From Elusimicrobiota bacterium (GTDB lineage Bacteria > Elusimicrobiota > Elusimicrobia > UBA1565 > UBA9628): a stretch of 64,000 nucleotides of DNA. The stretch is from NCBI GenBank assembly GCA_023213235.1, contig CP096137.1:3164908-3228907 (forward strand). Direction: 5' to 3'. The position numbers and the translations under genes are program-made. Within the stretch, counting starts at the first letter, position 1; the number at the start of each line of letters is the position of its first letter. A model generated the notes under the pieces. The model was not told the DNA's origin. It ran no database searches and was given only the letters and a program-made list of their open reading frames with translations. Shown in pieces: positions 47,501 through 57,045 of this stretch.

Positions 47501-50212
47501 GACGCTCACTCGCTTCTCGAACATCAAGCAGGTGCGCATCTCCATCCGCAAGACCGTCGCCGGCACCCCGAACGGGACGTTGAAGTTCGCGCGCATCGCC
47601 GTGGTCGGCAACACCTGGCAGCGCGGAGCGGCCGGGGATCCCGCCATCGCCGGTTCCGGAGCGACGGCCAACGGCGAATCGCTGACGGTCACGCCCGTCA
47701 ACAGCGTAGACAACCCGACCTATACGCCGATTTACAACGCGGGCGGTGAAGCGACTCAGGTGTTCAACGACCTCTACGGCAGCCTGTCGGCGCTGCAGCG
47801 CCAGTCGAACACGAAGAATCTTTCCGAGCAGGGCCTGCAGCTCGAGTACCGCAACCTCGCCGCGGGAACGACCGTCTACACCAAGCGAGTCTTCTCGCGC
47901 GCGATCGACATCAGCCAGCACCGCTACTTCAACTTCCTCGTCTTCGGCAGCGCCGACGGCGGCGAGAACCTCAACGGTCAGCGCCGATTTTTCCTGCGGG
48001 CGGGCTCTGACCAGGACTACTTCGAGGTCCAGGTGCCGATCAACTTTACGGGCTGGCGCAAGATCCGCGTGCTCCAGGACGACACGAACAAGGACTCCGT
48101 CATGGACACCTGGAAGTCGGACACGCCGGGAACGGTCGTCGTGTCCAGCGGCAACCCGAGCCTGCAGCAGGTCGGCGCGCTGACGGCCGGGGTGAAGCAC
48201 ACCCCGCCTCCGGAGATCCCGCGATCAACGGCGGGCGCATCTTCCTCAACGAGATCCACGTCGCCGAGCCCGTCACCCGCGTCGGCACGGCGAATAAGAT
48301 CCAGGCCGATTTCGAGGCGCCGGGCTGGGCCAACTTCGGCGTCAAGCACCGCTCGATCGACCGCAACTTCCAGACCCCGACGTCGGTCGTCTCGAACCAG
48401 GACAACACCGAGGACGCCGCCTACCTCGACTGGAAGCGCCTCGCCTGGTTCCCGATGAGCTTCAACCTCAACCGGCACATCACGGACACGCCGAGCACCG
48501 TGCAGACGGGCAACCTCTCGAACCTCGTCAACCTCCTGCAGCAGGGAAAGGTCACGACCTGGACGGGTTCCGCTCAGGGCAACGTCGCCTACGGCGCCTA
48601 CCCGCGGCTGAACCTTTCGCACACGCGCAACCGCGTGGAGTACCAGCTGCTCACGCGCCTCGACGACCGCCAGACCTACAACGGCACCCTCCAATACGGA
48701 GTCCCCTCGCAGAGCCGCTTCCTGCCGCGCACGATCGACGCGAACGCCGGGCACATCCGCTACGACGTCACCTTCGACAACGCCTTCGTCAAGCGCCAGC
48801 CCGGCAACTTCGACACCGCCGAGCGCACGAACTCCTACGGCACGCGAATGACCTTCACTCCCTGGACGGGCTCCTCGTTCAACCCGACCTGGTCGATGAC
48901 GAAGGTCACCGAAAGCCGCGTCGACTCGACGGGCGCGACGCCGCTGTCGACCAAGTACCCGAAGGCGTTCTCGCAGTCCGCGGGCTTCTCGTCCAACTAC
49001 CGCCTGACGAGCTGGTTGAACCCGCAGCTCAACTACCAGATCGACACGATCGAGAACAACATCCTGTCGGTGTCGACGTTCGTCGTCGGCGCCTCCACTT
49101 ACGTCTTCCAGCCGGGCGACATCAAGACGGTCAACCGCTCCGCGAACGCGTCGATCAGCCTGCCGCTGCAGGTCAGCGACATATTCCCCCGCACGAAGCT
49201 GTTCCGCTCGGTCAACGTGATCTCCGGCTACCAGCTCCAGGACGGCGACGTCTGGAACCAGGTCGAGAAGGGGCTCGGCACGCAGCAGGCGCTGTGGGTG
49301 CGCACGCCGCTGCGGCCCGGCAACCCGGCCGCCCAGCGCGTCAACCTCACGCTGCGCGACACCTGGAACTCCACGCAGCGCTGGTCGCCCGTCGAGGGCT
49401 ACGACCTGCGGGGACGCGCCGCCGCCTGGCGCTCGCTGTCGCTGTCGAACAACTACGTCCTCAGCATCCAGCGCAACGAGGTGACGGGCACGCCCTCGAA
49501 GACGGTCTCCCGGACCCTGCCCGACGCCGTCGCCAGCATCGCCCAGCTCGAGCAGCTCTGGCACACCGAGCGCTGGATGGCGAACACGCAGATGAACTTC
49601 AAGTACTCGCGCCGCACCACTGAAAACGTCGGGTCGACTTTGCAGACCGAGGACGCCTTCGGCAGCGACATCCGCTCGATCATCATCAAGCGCTACGAGA
49701 CCCTCGTCAGCTACAACCAGCGCAAGTCCACGAACAAGGACCTGCGCATCTCGGCGAACACCCAGAAGACCAACCACGAGGACGTGACGACCCAGGTCAC
49801 ATTCGACATCCGCAAGTTCCGCTTCACCCCGAAGGTCGACTACGCGAAGGACACGACGACCCTCGGCACCGGCGTCAAGACGCAGGACGTCGAGGTCATC
49901 ACGCCGAGCGTGCTCGTGCGCGCCGACCTCGCCCTGCCCGCCGGCCTGCGCCTGCCCGGCTCGGCCAAGCCGTTGCTGTTCACCAACCGCATCATCTGGA
50001 CGACCACGACCTCGCTGGCCATGCGCCGCTCGCCCGTGACGGTCGCCGACAACTCGCGCCTGTTCTCGCTGAACACGAGCGGCGACTACGAGATCGCCAA
50101 GAACCTGCGCATGACCCTCAACGGCTCCGCCCAGCGCCTGTGGCATAAATTCCTCAAGGAGGAGGACTTCATCGCCTACGCGTTCGGCACGACGCTGACG
50201 TTCCAATTCTGA
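44546..50212 (+). CDS. Giant SprA/Sov-like outer-membrane beta-barrel protein (several apparent frameshifts)
   Basis: About 1,880 residues when read as one gene. Frames join at a C5 run (46858-46862: PP to NRLNWFSEDV) and at CCC 48218-48220 (EIP to AINGGRIFLNE). A T6 run (44565-44570) may hide the true TTG at 44546; otherwise TTG 44593 starts a signal peptide ending LAAYPALAQ. SprA-like features are KITVNVDYDDTKLNQQDISVVYQGDPNEVVQNVSFGDIDL, SYNKQLFGIRADVKYKG, and middle modules with LEVVMLGDNSGNELNFRLGGIDENADG. Long beta-strand stretches end in TLTFQF, the C-terminal aromatic of barrel proteins. In Bacteroidota SprA is the type IX secretion translocon; that role here is inference. Confidence 0.8.
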
Positions 50213-51011
50213 TGAAGACCGCCCTGCTTCTCGCCGCCGCGCTGGCCGCCTGCGGGCGCGCGCCGTCCCCGGGGACGCTCGCCGCCTACGAGCCCCCGGA
50301 GGGCAAGCGCGCGTTCGCGCTCGTCGTGGACAAGAGCCAGTCTCAGTTTCTGACGGCGGGGGACTCCGTCGAAGTCGTGATGATCGTCGAGACGAACCGC
50401 GCCGACGCGACGACCGAGACGCGTTCCGAGACGCTGGCGGCGCGCGCGGAGGTCCTTCGCGTCAAGAACGACTGGTCCTCCGGCACCGGGCTCGTGGCCC
50501 TCGCGCTCTCGCCCGAGGAGGCGCAGCTCGCCGCCCTCGCCGTCGAACGCGAGGACAAGCTGTTCCTCAACAAGGCCCCGGCCGGCTCCTGGAGGCCCGC
50601 TCCGAAAGCCGAACCCGCCGCGCCGCCGGCCCTGGAGCGGGAGATGCGCGGGCTCGCGGTCCTCGCCTATCCCGATCAGCAGGAGTTTCTCGCGCCGGGC
50701 GACCGCGTCGACGTCATCTCCGCGCGCCACGGCTACAAAGCGGGCGGCAAGTCCGAACTCACGGCCCTGACCATCCTGCAAGACGTGCTGGTCCTGCGCG
50801 CGGGCCCCCGGAAGGCGACGAGGAGTGGGCGACGGTCCAGCTCATGGTGTCCACGGAGCAGGCGAAGGTCCTCACGCGCGCCTCCGCCGAGGACGAGCAC
50901 CTCGCCCTGCCCGTGCGGGCTTCCGGCGACCGCGCGACGCGCCCCGTCGAGCCTTCGAAGATGAGCCGCAGAATCGGTGTCGAGGCCGAGCGCGCCGACC
51001 AGCGCCTTTGA
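50212..51011 (+). CDS. Lipoprotein with two CpaB/RcpC-like domains (one apparent frameshift)
   Basis: About 266 residues. The lipobox is LAAALAACGRA. Two tandem copies of a CpaB/RcpC-like unit follow: LTAGDSVEVVMIVET ... LRVKND ... LALSPEEAQLAALAVEREDKLFL and LAPGDRVDVISARHG ... ILQDVLVL ... LMVSTEQAKVLTRASAEDEHLALPVRA. One C is missing at 50805-50809, after LRAGP. CpaB proteins sit in the periplasm and support pilus or outer-membrane assembly; no Tad pilus genes are nearby. The ATG overlaps the stop of the SprA-like gene, which hints at an accessory role for that barrel. Confidence 0.65.
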
Positions 51012-51676
51012 GCTCGGCGGCCCTGGTCGTTCTCCTTTCCTCCGCGCCCGTTCTCGCGGCGTCGGGCCTTCCGACCGGCTGGGAGGCCCTCACGTTTCCG
51101 AAGGTGAGGGCGCGCACCGCGTACGAATGGTCGCCGTCGTCCGGAGCCGTGCGGGCCGTCGCCGAGAAATCGGCCTCCGGGCTCGTCCGTCGCCTCGCCC
51201 TGCCCGTGGCCGAGGCTCCGGTGCTGCGCTGGCGGTGGGCGGTCGCGGGAACCGTGCCCGGCGGCGACGAGAGGACCAGGAAGGGCGACGACTGCGCCGC
51301 GCGCGTGTACGTGACGTTCCAGTACGACCCGAAGCGCGCCGGTCTTGGAACGCGCCTCAAGTACGCCGCCGTGAAGGCCGCCCGCGGCGAGCATCCGCCC
51401 CACAACGCGCTCATCTACGTCTGGGCCAACAAGCTCGCGGCCGGCCAGGACCTGCCGAGTCCGTACACGAAGCGCGCGCGAGTGGTCGCCGTGCGGTCCG
51501 GTGATTCGGCGGCCGGGGAATGGCGCGCCGAGGAGCGCGACGTGCTGGCCGACTACCGCCGCCTCTTCGGCGAGGACCCGCCCCCGTACTCGGGCGTCGC
51601 CCTGATGACCGACGCCGACGACACGAAGGGCCGGGCCGAGGCCTGGTACGCCGACCTCTCGCTTTCCGCGCGCTAG
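51008..51676 (+). CDS. Exported DUF3047 family protein
   Basis: 222 residues from a TTG overlapping the upstream stop. A signal peptide (MSSAALVVLLSSAPVLAAS) is followed by the DUF3047 pattern: VLRWRWAVAGTVPGGDERTRKGDDCAARVYVTFQYD, NALIYVWANKLAAGQDLPSPYTKRARVVAVRSGDSAAGEW and a final VALMTDADDTKGRAEAWYADLSL. The fold is a beta-sandwich; function is unknown. As third gene of the SprA-like operon it probably works in the envelope. Confidence 0.8.
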   Translation: MSSAALVVLLSSAPVLAASGLPTGWEALTFPKVRARTAYEWSPSSGAVRAVAEKSASGLVRRLALPVAEAPVLRWRWAVAGTVPGGDERTRKGDDCAARVYVTFQYDPKRAGLGTRLKYAAVKAARGEHPPHNALIYVWANKLAAGQDLPSPYTKRARVVAVRSGDSAAGEWRAEERDVLADYRRLFGEDPPPYSGVALMTDADDTKGRAEAWYADLSLSAR

Positions 51677-51681
51677 CGCGC

Positions 51682-51687
51682 TAGAAT
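51682..51687 (+). promoter_or_regulatory. -10-like element TAGAAT, 6 bases before the gene at 51694
   Basis: TAGAAT-AGGCGC-ATG, in the 17-base gap after the DUF3047 stop. Confidence 0.5.
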
Positions 51688-51693
51688 AGGCGC

Positions 51694-52500
51694 ATGACCG
51701 CGCCCGCCCCGTCCTTGCCGCCCGTCGCGCTCGAGGCGGCGTTCGTCTCGGCGCTCGCGGCCGCCAAGCCCGCCGAGGACCCGCTCTCCGTCCTCGCCCG
51801 CGCGGCGTCGCCGGCCGAGAAGCTCGCCGCGATCGACGCTCTCCACCGCTCGCTGCCGAACATCCCGCAGGCCAAGCGGACGAAGGTCCTCGACGCCCTG
51901 CGCGCCGCCGCCGAGTCCGCCGCCGAGGCGCCCGCCGTGCGCGCCAAGGCGCTCACGACCCTCGGCTACTCCGTGCCCGTCGTCGGCGACACCGCCGCGC
52001 GCGAGGCCGCCGTGCGGACCTTGCTCGCCGCCGCGAACGGCTCCTACCGCGTCCACGCCCTGCGCGGCCTCGCCCCGGCGACGCACGACCTGCCGGAGGC
52101 CGTCGAGGCCGACGTCCAGGGGGTCCTGCTGTCCCTGCTGGCCGGAACACCCACGGAGGAGGAGCGCCTGACCGCGCTGCTCGCGCTCGACGGCTTCGTG
52201 CGCGCCCGCGAGGACTTGCCGCGCCGCCGTCCTGATCTCGTCGCCTCGCTCGAGGCCGCCCTCCTCGCCCCGATCGCCGCCGATCCCGCCGCCTACTGCG
52301 CGCGCGGCACGGCGAACGTCCGCCTGCTCGAGCTCGCCGTCGTGTGGCACTCCGCGCGCAACCGCCATTCCGCCGGCGAACCCGCCGCCCTCGAGCACGT
52401 CAACGCGTTGCTCCGGCGGCTCGCGGCCCTCGAGACCGACCCCGCCGTCAAAGCCGAGATCGCCTCCTTCCTCGCCGCCCCCGCCCCGAAGCTTCTTTAG
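51694..52500 (+). CDS. HEAT-like alpha-helical repeat protein of unknown function
   Basis: 268 residues, Ala/Leu-rich, made of paired helices typical of HEAT or armadillo-like solenoids (for example KLAAIDALHRSLPNIPQAKRTKVLDALRAAAESA, VRAKALTTLGYSVPVVGDTAAREAAVRTLLAAAN). No signal peptide or catalytic motif is visible, so a protein-binding scaffold is likely. Its TAG stop is formed by the first bases of the REP-like palindrome and overlaps the methyltransferase stop. Confidence 0.7.
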   Translation: MTAPAPSLPPVALEAAFVSALAAAKPAEDPLSVLARAASPAEKLAAIDALHRSLPNIPQAKRTKVLDALRAAAESAAEAPAVRAKALTTLGYSVPVVGDTAAREAAVRTLLAAANGSYRVHALRGLAPATHDLPEAVEADVQGVLLSLLAGTPTEEERLTALLALDGFVRAREDLPRRRPDLVASLEAALLAPIAADPAAYCARGTANVRLLELAVVWHSARNRHSAGEPAALEHVNALLRRLAALETDPAVKAEIASFLAAPAPKLL

Positions 52501-53312
52501 TGCCAGGCCCGTACATTCGATACATTCCCGCGCGGAGAATTTACCGAATGTACGGGCCTGGCACTATTTTTCTTGGCGAGGACGACGAGGCGGCCGTTGA
52601 AGCGGCGCGCGGGAGCGGAGCCGACGAGGCTCGACCAGGACTTCACCGGGACGAGGCCGGCTTTGCGCAGAACGGCGAAGAGGCGCTTGCGGTCGTAGCC
52701 GCGCACGACGAACTTCGTGCGCACGGGCGGGCGGCCGCGGCGCAGGATCGTCCATTCGTTGATCGCGCGCGGGTCCGCGCCCTCGACGAGGACGGCCTCC
52801 TGCAGCAGGTAGGAGCCGTCGCCGCGCCGGCTCCAGTGGCGGTTCGTGGTGCGCGAACGGATCCAGGCGTGGTCGACGATTTCGATCAGGAAGCGGCCTC
52901 CGGACTTTAAAGAACGGGCCACGCCCTTGAGAACGGCGAGGTCGTCGGAGGGCTTCTCGAAGTAGCCAAAGCTCGTCCACAGGTTGACCGCCGCGTCGAA
53001 CTCGCCCGCGAAGGGCAGGCGGCGCATGTCGCCCTCGGCGAACGCGCAGTTCTTCATGCCGCGGGCGGCGCGGCGCGCGCGCTCGAGGTATTCGGCCGTC
53101 TTGTCGACGCCGACGACGAACGCGCCCTTGCGCGCGAACTCGACGGAGTGCCGCCCGGTGCCGCAGGCCACGTCGAGGACCTTCATCCCCTTCTTGAGCC
53201 CCAGCAGACGCCACGCGGCCGAGGCCTCGGCCGGCGCCGCGGCGAGCGCGTCGGGATCGCCGGGAGTGAAGACCTCCGAGCGGAAGAACGACTTCGTCCA
53301 GTCGCGGCTCAC
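52497..53312 (-). CDS. Class I SAM-dependent methyltransferase
   Basis: 271 residues from a GTG (MSRDWTKSFFRSEVF). The SAM site is MKVLDVACGTGRHSVEFARKGAFVVGVDKTAEYLERAR, with ENCAFAEGDMRRLPF-like motif II (KNCAFAEGDMRRLPFAGEFDAAVNLW) and GGRFLIEIVDH. This group methylates small molecules; the substrate is unknown. The last 20 or so residues (after VVLAKKN) are read from the REP-like palindrome, so the original C-terminus was probably replaced. The start overlaps the esterase stop. Confidence 0.85.
   Translation of the reverse strand: MSRDWTKSFFRSEVFTPGDPDALAAAPAEASAAWRLLGLKKGMKVLDVACGTGRHSVEFARKGAFVVGVDKTAEYLERARRAARGMKNCAFAEGDMRRLPFAGEFDAAVNLWTSFGYFEKPSDDLAVLKGVARSLKSGGRFLIEIVDHAWIRSRTTNRHWSRRGDGSYLLQEAVLVEGADPRAINEWTILRRGRPPVRTKFVVRGYDRKRLFAVLRKAGLVPVKSWSSLVGSAPARRFNGRLVVLAKKNSARPVHSVNSPRGNVSNVRAWH
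52498..52566. repeat. REP-like palindromic repeat with 22-base perfect arms
   Basis: Left arm 52498-52519 and right arm 52545-52566 are perfect reverse complements (core TGCCAGGCCCGTACATTCG), around a 25-base centre with CCGCGCGG. TTTTTCTT follows on the plus strand. The element supplies the stop codon of the upstream gene and the last codons plus stop of the convergent methyltransferase. It may be a mobilised REP element and also a two-way terminator. No REP-associated transposase is in the window. Confidence 0.85.
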
Positions 53313-53998
53313 CGCTTGTCGAGCCAGCGTCCGAGGGGGTAGAGCACCTCGGGCGGAATGCCGTGCCCGCCCTCGAAGCGCTGCAGCTGGCCGCGCCATC
53401 CCGCCTCGACGAGCACTTTTTCCAGTGCGCGGGCTTGAGGGAACCCGAGGATCGGATCGACCGAGCCGTGGCTCATGAAGAACGGCAGGCCCTTCTTCTT
53501 GGCCGCGAGCTCGGCGAGCGGAGCCTTGTTGACGAGCGTGCCGGAGAGGATCGCGACCCCGGCCGGCGGTTCGGGCGCCTGCGCGGCGAGGTCCACGGCG
53601 AGCATCGCGCCCTGCGAGAATCCCATGAGCACGAGGCGATTCCACGGAACGGCGAGCTCGGCGATGAACTTCTGCAGCTCCTCGCGCGCCCAGGACATGC
53701 CTTCCGGCTCCTTGAGCGAAAGGTCGCGCGGCTTGCCCGTGCGCTGCGCCTCCTCGAACGCCTGGACGTCGATCGGAAACCACGCGCGTCCGCCCCAGTC
53801 GAGCGTCTCAGGCGCGTCCGGGAAGAGCCAATCCACGGGACGCTGCGTCTCGATCTCCTGCGCCAGGGGCGCCAGGTCGCGCATGTCGGCTCCGTAGCCG
53901 TGCAGGCAAACGACCGTCAGCGCGCCCTCCTTTCCGCTCGAGAGCTCGATGGCGTCGAGGTTTCCGCGGCGCACGAGGCTCGGCTTTCCGAGGGTCAC
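53309..53998 (-). CDS. Alpha/beta-hydrolase, phospholipase/carboxylesterase type
   Basis: 229 residues from a GTG overlapping the YgiQ-like stop. Motifs are VVCLHGYGADMRDLAPLA (oxyanion loop), VLMGFSQGAMLAVDLA (nucleophile Ser in GFSQG), MSHGSVDPILGFPQA (Asp) and RFEGGHGIPPEVL (His), the complete triad of the YpfH/carboxylesterase-2 family. It hydrolyses short acyl esters in the cytoplasm. It lies in an operon of three minus-strand genes. Confidence 0.9.
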   Translation of the reverse strand: MTLGKPSLVRRGNLDAIELSSGKEGALTVVCLHGYGADMRDLAPLAQEIETQRPVDWLFPDAPETLDWGGRAWFPIDVQAFEEAQRTGKPRDLSLKEPEGMSWAREELQKFIAELAVPWNRLVLMGFSQGAMLAVDLAAQAPEPPAGVAILSGTLVNKAPLAELAAKKKGLPFFMSHGSVDPILGFPQARALEKVLVEAGWRGQLQRFEGGHGIPPEVLYPLGRWLDKR

Positions 53999-55958
53999 TT
54001 GCGTTCTCTCCTTTCCCACGACGACCTGCCCGGGCGGTAGCCGGATTTCGGAGGCTTCGTCCCTTTGGGGGCGTCCTTCATGTGGGTGTGCTCGTGGAAG
54101 TCCTTCTCGGACTTGGCGCGGCGCGCCATGATCGCTTCCTTCGGCGGGTTCGGGCCGATGAGGCAGTCGCAGCCCGTTCCGATCAGGTCCTTGCGGCCCG
54201 CCGCGAGCAGGGCCTCGCGCACCTCGAAGTAGTTCTCCGGCTTGAAGAACTGCATGAGCGCGCGTTGGAGCCTGCGGTCGCGCATGCCCTTGGCCACGGG
54301 CATCGGCAGGCCGGTCTCCGGGTTCTTGCCCGTGTAGTACATCGCGGTCGCGAGATCGTGGGGTCCCGGAATGAAGTCCTGGACCTGGTCGGGCTTGTAG
54401 CCGTTCTTCTTCAGGAACACGGCGAGGTCGATCATCGCCGCGAGGTCGGAGCCCGGGTGGCTCGCGATGAAGTAAGGGACGAGAAATTGGTTCTTCCCCG
54501 CCTTCTTCGACTCCTCCTCGAACTTCTTCGCGAACTCCTCGAAGGTGTGGTGGCGCGGCTTCTTCATGAGCTCGAGCACCTTCGGCGAGCTGTGCTCCGG
54601 CGCGACCTTCATGCGGCCGCTGACGTGATGCGCGGCGAGCTCCTTCATGTACTCCGGGGAGAGGCGCGCCAGGTCCATGCGGATTCCGGACGCCACGAAG
54701 ACCTTCTTCACGCCCGGAGTCGCCCGGGACTTCTTCATCAGCGAGACGAGCGGGCCGTGGTCGGTACCCAGGAACTTGCAGACGACGGGGTGCACGCAGG
54801 ACTGGCGCTTGCAGATCTTCTCGACCTCGGGCTCGGTGCAGCGCATCTGGTACATGTTCGCCGTCGGGCCGCCGATGTCGGAGACGACGCCCTTGAAGTT
54901 CGGGTCGGACGCCATGCCGCTGAGTTCGCGAAGGACCGAGCCCTCCGAGCGCGACTGGATCGTGCGCCCCTGATGGGCCGTGATCGAGCAGAACGTGCAG
55001 CCGCCGAAGCAGCCGCGCATGATCGTGACCGAGTCCTTGATCATCTCCCACGCGGGAATGGTCGAACCCGCGTAGGAAGGGTGCGCGCGGCGGGTGTACG
55101 GCAGACCGTAGTAATAGTCCATGCGGTCCTGCGTGACGGGCAGCTGAGGAGGGGTCACCACGACCGTTCTCGACCCATGCCGTTGCGTTAAGGTTTTGGC
55201 GTTAAAGGGGCTCGTCTCCCTATGGGCCAGTCGCGCCATCTCCAAAAATTTGTCCTTGTCGGACTTCACCTCCTCGAACGAGGGCAGTTGTACGACGTCC
55301 GCGCCGCTAGGCGCGAGCTCGCTTGCTCCGAGGAACGATGCCACCCCCTCAGATCGCGGCACTCCTTCACCGATTTCCCGGCCTGAAGCCGTTTGGCGAT
55401 CTCGACGATCGACTCCTCGCCCATGCCGTAGGCGACGAGGTCGGCCTTCGAATCGAGGAGAACGGACGGGCGCACCGAATCGGACCAGTAGTCGTAGTGG
55501 GCCAAGCGGCGAAGCGAGGCCTCGACGCCGCCCGCGATGACCGGCACGCCCGGATACGCCTCGCGCGCGCGCTGGCAGTAGGGGATCGTGGCTCGGTCGG
55601 GGCGCAGCCCGATCTTCCCGCCCGGCGAGTAGGCGTCGTCGTTGCGCACCTTCTTGTTCGCCGTGTAGTGATTGATCATCGAGTCCATGTTCCCCGCGGA
55701 AATCGCGAAGAACAGGCGCGGGCGCCCGAAGCGCCGCCACGGCTCGGCGCTGCGCCAGTCGGGCTGGGACAGGATCGCGACGCGGAAGCCCGCGTCGCTG
55801 AGCACGCGGCCGAGCAGGGCCGCGGCGAAGGAGTAGTGGTCGATGTAGGCGTCGCCGCTGACGAAGACGACGTCGACCGCGTCCCAGCCGCGCGCGTCCA
55901 TCTCGGCGCGCGTCATGGGAAGGAAACGGGGGTCGTGGCGGGGGGCGGGAGCGGTCAC
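53995..55958 (-). CDS. YgiQ-family (UPF0313) radical SAM protein (one apparent frameshift)
   Basis: About 654 residues, full family length. The N-terminal domain has FLPMTRAEMDARGWDAVDVVFVSGDAYIDHYSF and GVEASLRRLAHYDYWSDSVRPS. The radical SAM motif is RGCFGGCTFCSITAHQGRTIQSRS. The C-terminal region has KVAPEHSSPKVLELMKKP, QDFIPGPHDLATAMYYTGKNP and the RALMQFFKPEN segment. One base is missing in a C5 run at 55344-55348, joining DLRG to VASFLGASEL. The reaction is unknown. The GTG at 55958 is chosen over the inner ATG because it follows a -10-like GATAAT/TAATAG. Confidence 0.92.
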
Positions 55959-56016
55959 GTCCCCTCTATTATCGCATGTCTCCGACGGGAAAACGCCCCC
56001 CGAGCCCCGCATTTCA

Positions 56017-56022
56017 TATTAT
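56017..56022 (+). promoter_or_regulatory. -10-like element TATTAT, 6 bases before the ackA chimera
   Basis: TATTAT-CGACTC-ATG. The gene keeps a normal-looking promoter despite its truncated kinase domain. Confidence 0.5.
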
Positions 56023-56028
56023 CGACTC

Positions 56029-57045
56029 ATGATCGTCCTCGTGCTCAACTGCGGCTCCTCCTCCGTCAAGTTCCAGCTCATCGAGACCGACGCCGCGCGC
56101 ATCGAGGCCGACTCCGACCGCTGCCTGGCCAAGGGAATCGTCGAGCGCCTGGGAAGCCTGTCTTTGCTCCATTTCCAGGCCGCCGGCAGGGAGCCCGTCC
56201 TCGCCGAGGAGCCGCTGCGCGACGCGCGCGCCGCGCTCGACCGGATCATGCGCTGGGCGACGTCGCCGGAAGCCGGCATCGAGGGCGTGCGCTCCGTGGC
56301 GGACGTGCAGGCCGTGGGCCACCGCGTCGTTCACGGCGGCGAGAAATTCAGCGCCTCGGTGCGCATCGACGCCGCCCGACGGCTGGTTCCAAACGCGTCG
56401 CCCGTCTCGGGAATCGCGCCGCCGATAGCGTCCGGTGACCCCTCGGTGATCCAACTCGCGCGCAACGCGTTCTCCTCGGATCCCGTGATCAGGGCCGACG
56501 CTCTGCGGCGCCTGGGCAGAACCAATACCGTTGGCGACCCGGCGCGGTACGCGGGGGCGGCTTTCACTCAGCAGGACGAGTCGAGCTGCAACGTCGCCGC
56601 GCAGGCGCAGGTGCTGCAGGTTCACGGACTTCTGCCCGCCGGGCAGACGGCCGCGTCCCAGGAGCAAGCGTTGATCGACGAGGCGAAAGAGCGCGGCTTC
56701 ATGAAGACCGGAACGCCCCCGGAATACACGGGCAGCCTGCTGTCGGAGCGCGGCTTGCTCGTGGTCAAAGGACACGGCTCCAATCAGACCGCGCTGACGG
56801 AAGCGGTCAAACGCGGCTCGGTGGTCCAACTCGGCGTCGACGCCAATGTTTTCTGGAGCACCGGGAAAAGAACTCCCGCTCCTCACTCGGTCCTGGTCAC
56901 TGGGGCCGAGATTTCAAAATCAGACGGCTCGATACTCGGCGTGTATGTGAACGACTCCGGCACGACTCCCCCGGGAGCCGGGAAATTCGTACCCTGGTCC
57001 AAGATGCTGAAATCATGGCGCGGAAATTACGCGGAGATCCGATGA
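56029..57045 (+). CDS. Chimera: acetate kinase N-terminal segment joined to a papain/C39-like cysteine peptidase domain
   Basis: 338 residues in one open frame. Residues 1-116 are the start of acetate kinase (MIVLVLNCGSSSVKFQLIE ... VQAVGHRVVHGGEKFSASVRIDAA). The similarity stops there; the catalytic Arg/Asp and nucleotide-binding parts are missing from the window. The rest is unrelated: DESSCNVAAQAQVLQ (Cys about 187), PAPHSVLVTGAEIS (His about 286) and GVYVNDSG (Asn/Asp about 308) fit a papain-like triad, and codon use is less GC-biased. It cannot work as acetate kinase. Likely an insertion or recombination of a peptidase module, with the next lipoprotein as partner; misassembly is the alternative. 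Confidence 0.75.
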   Translation: MIVLVLNCGSSSVKFQLIETDAARIEADSDRCLAKGIVERLGSLSLLHFQAAGREPVLAEEPLRDARAALDRIMRWATSPEAGIEGVRSVADVQAVGHRVVHGGEKFSASVRIDAARRLVPNASPVSGIAPPIASGDPSVIQLARNAFSSDPVIRADALRRLGRTNTVGDPARYAGAAFTQQDESSCNVAAQAQVLQVHGLLPAGQTAASQEQALIDEAKERGFMKTGTPPEYTGSLLSERGLLVVKGHGSNQTALTEAVKRGSVVQLGVDANVFWSTGKRTPAPHSVLVTGAEISKSDGSILGVYVNDSGTTPPGAGKFVPWSKMLKSWRGNYAEIR

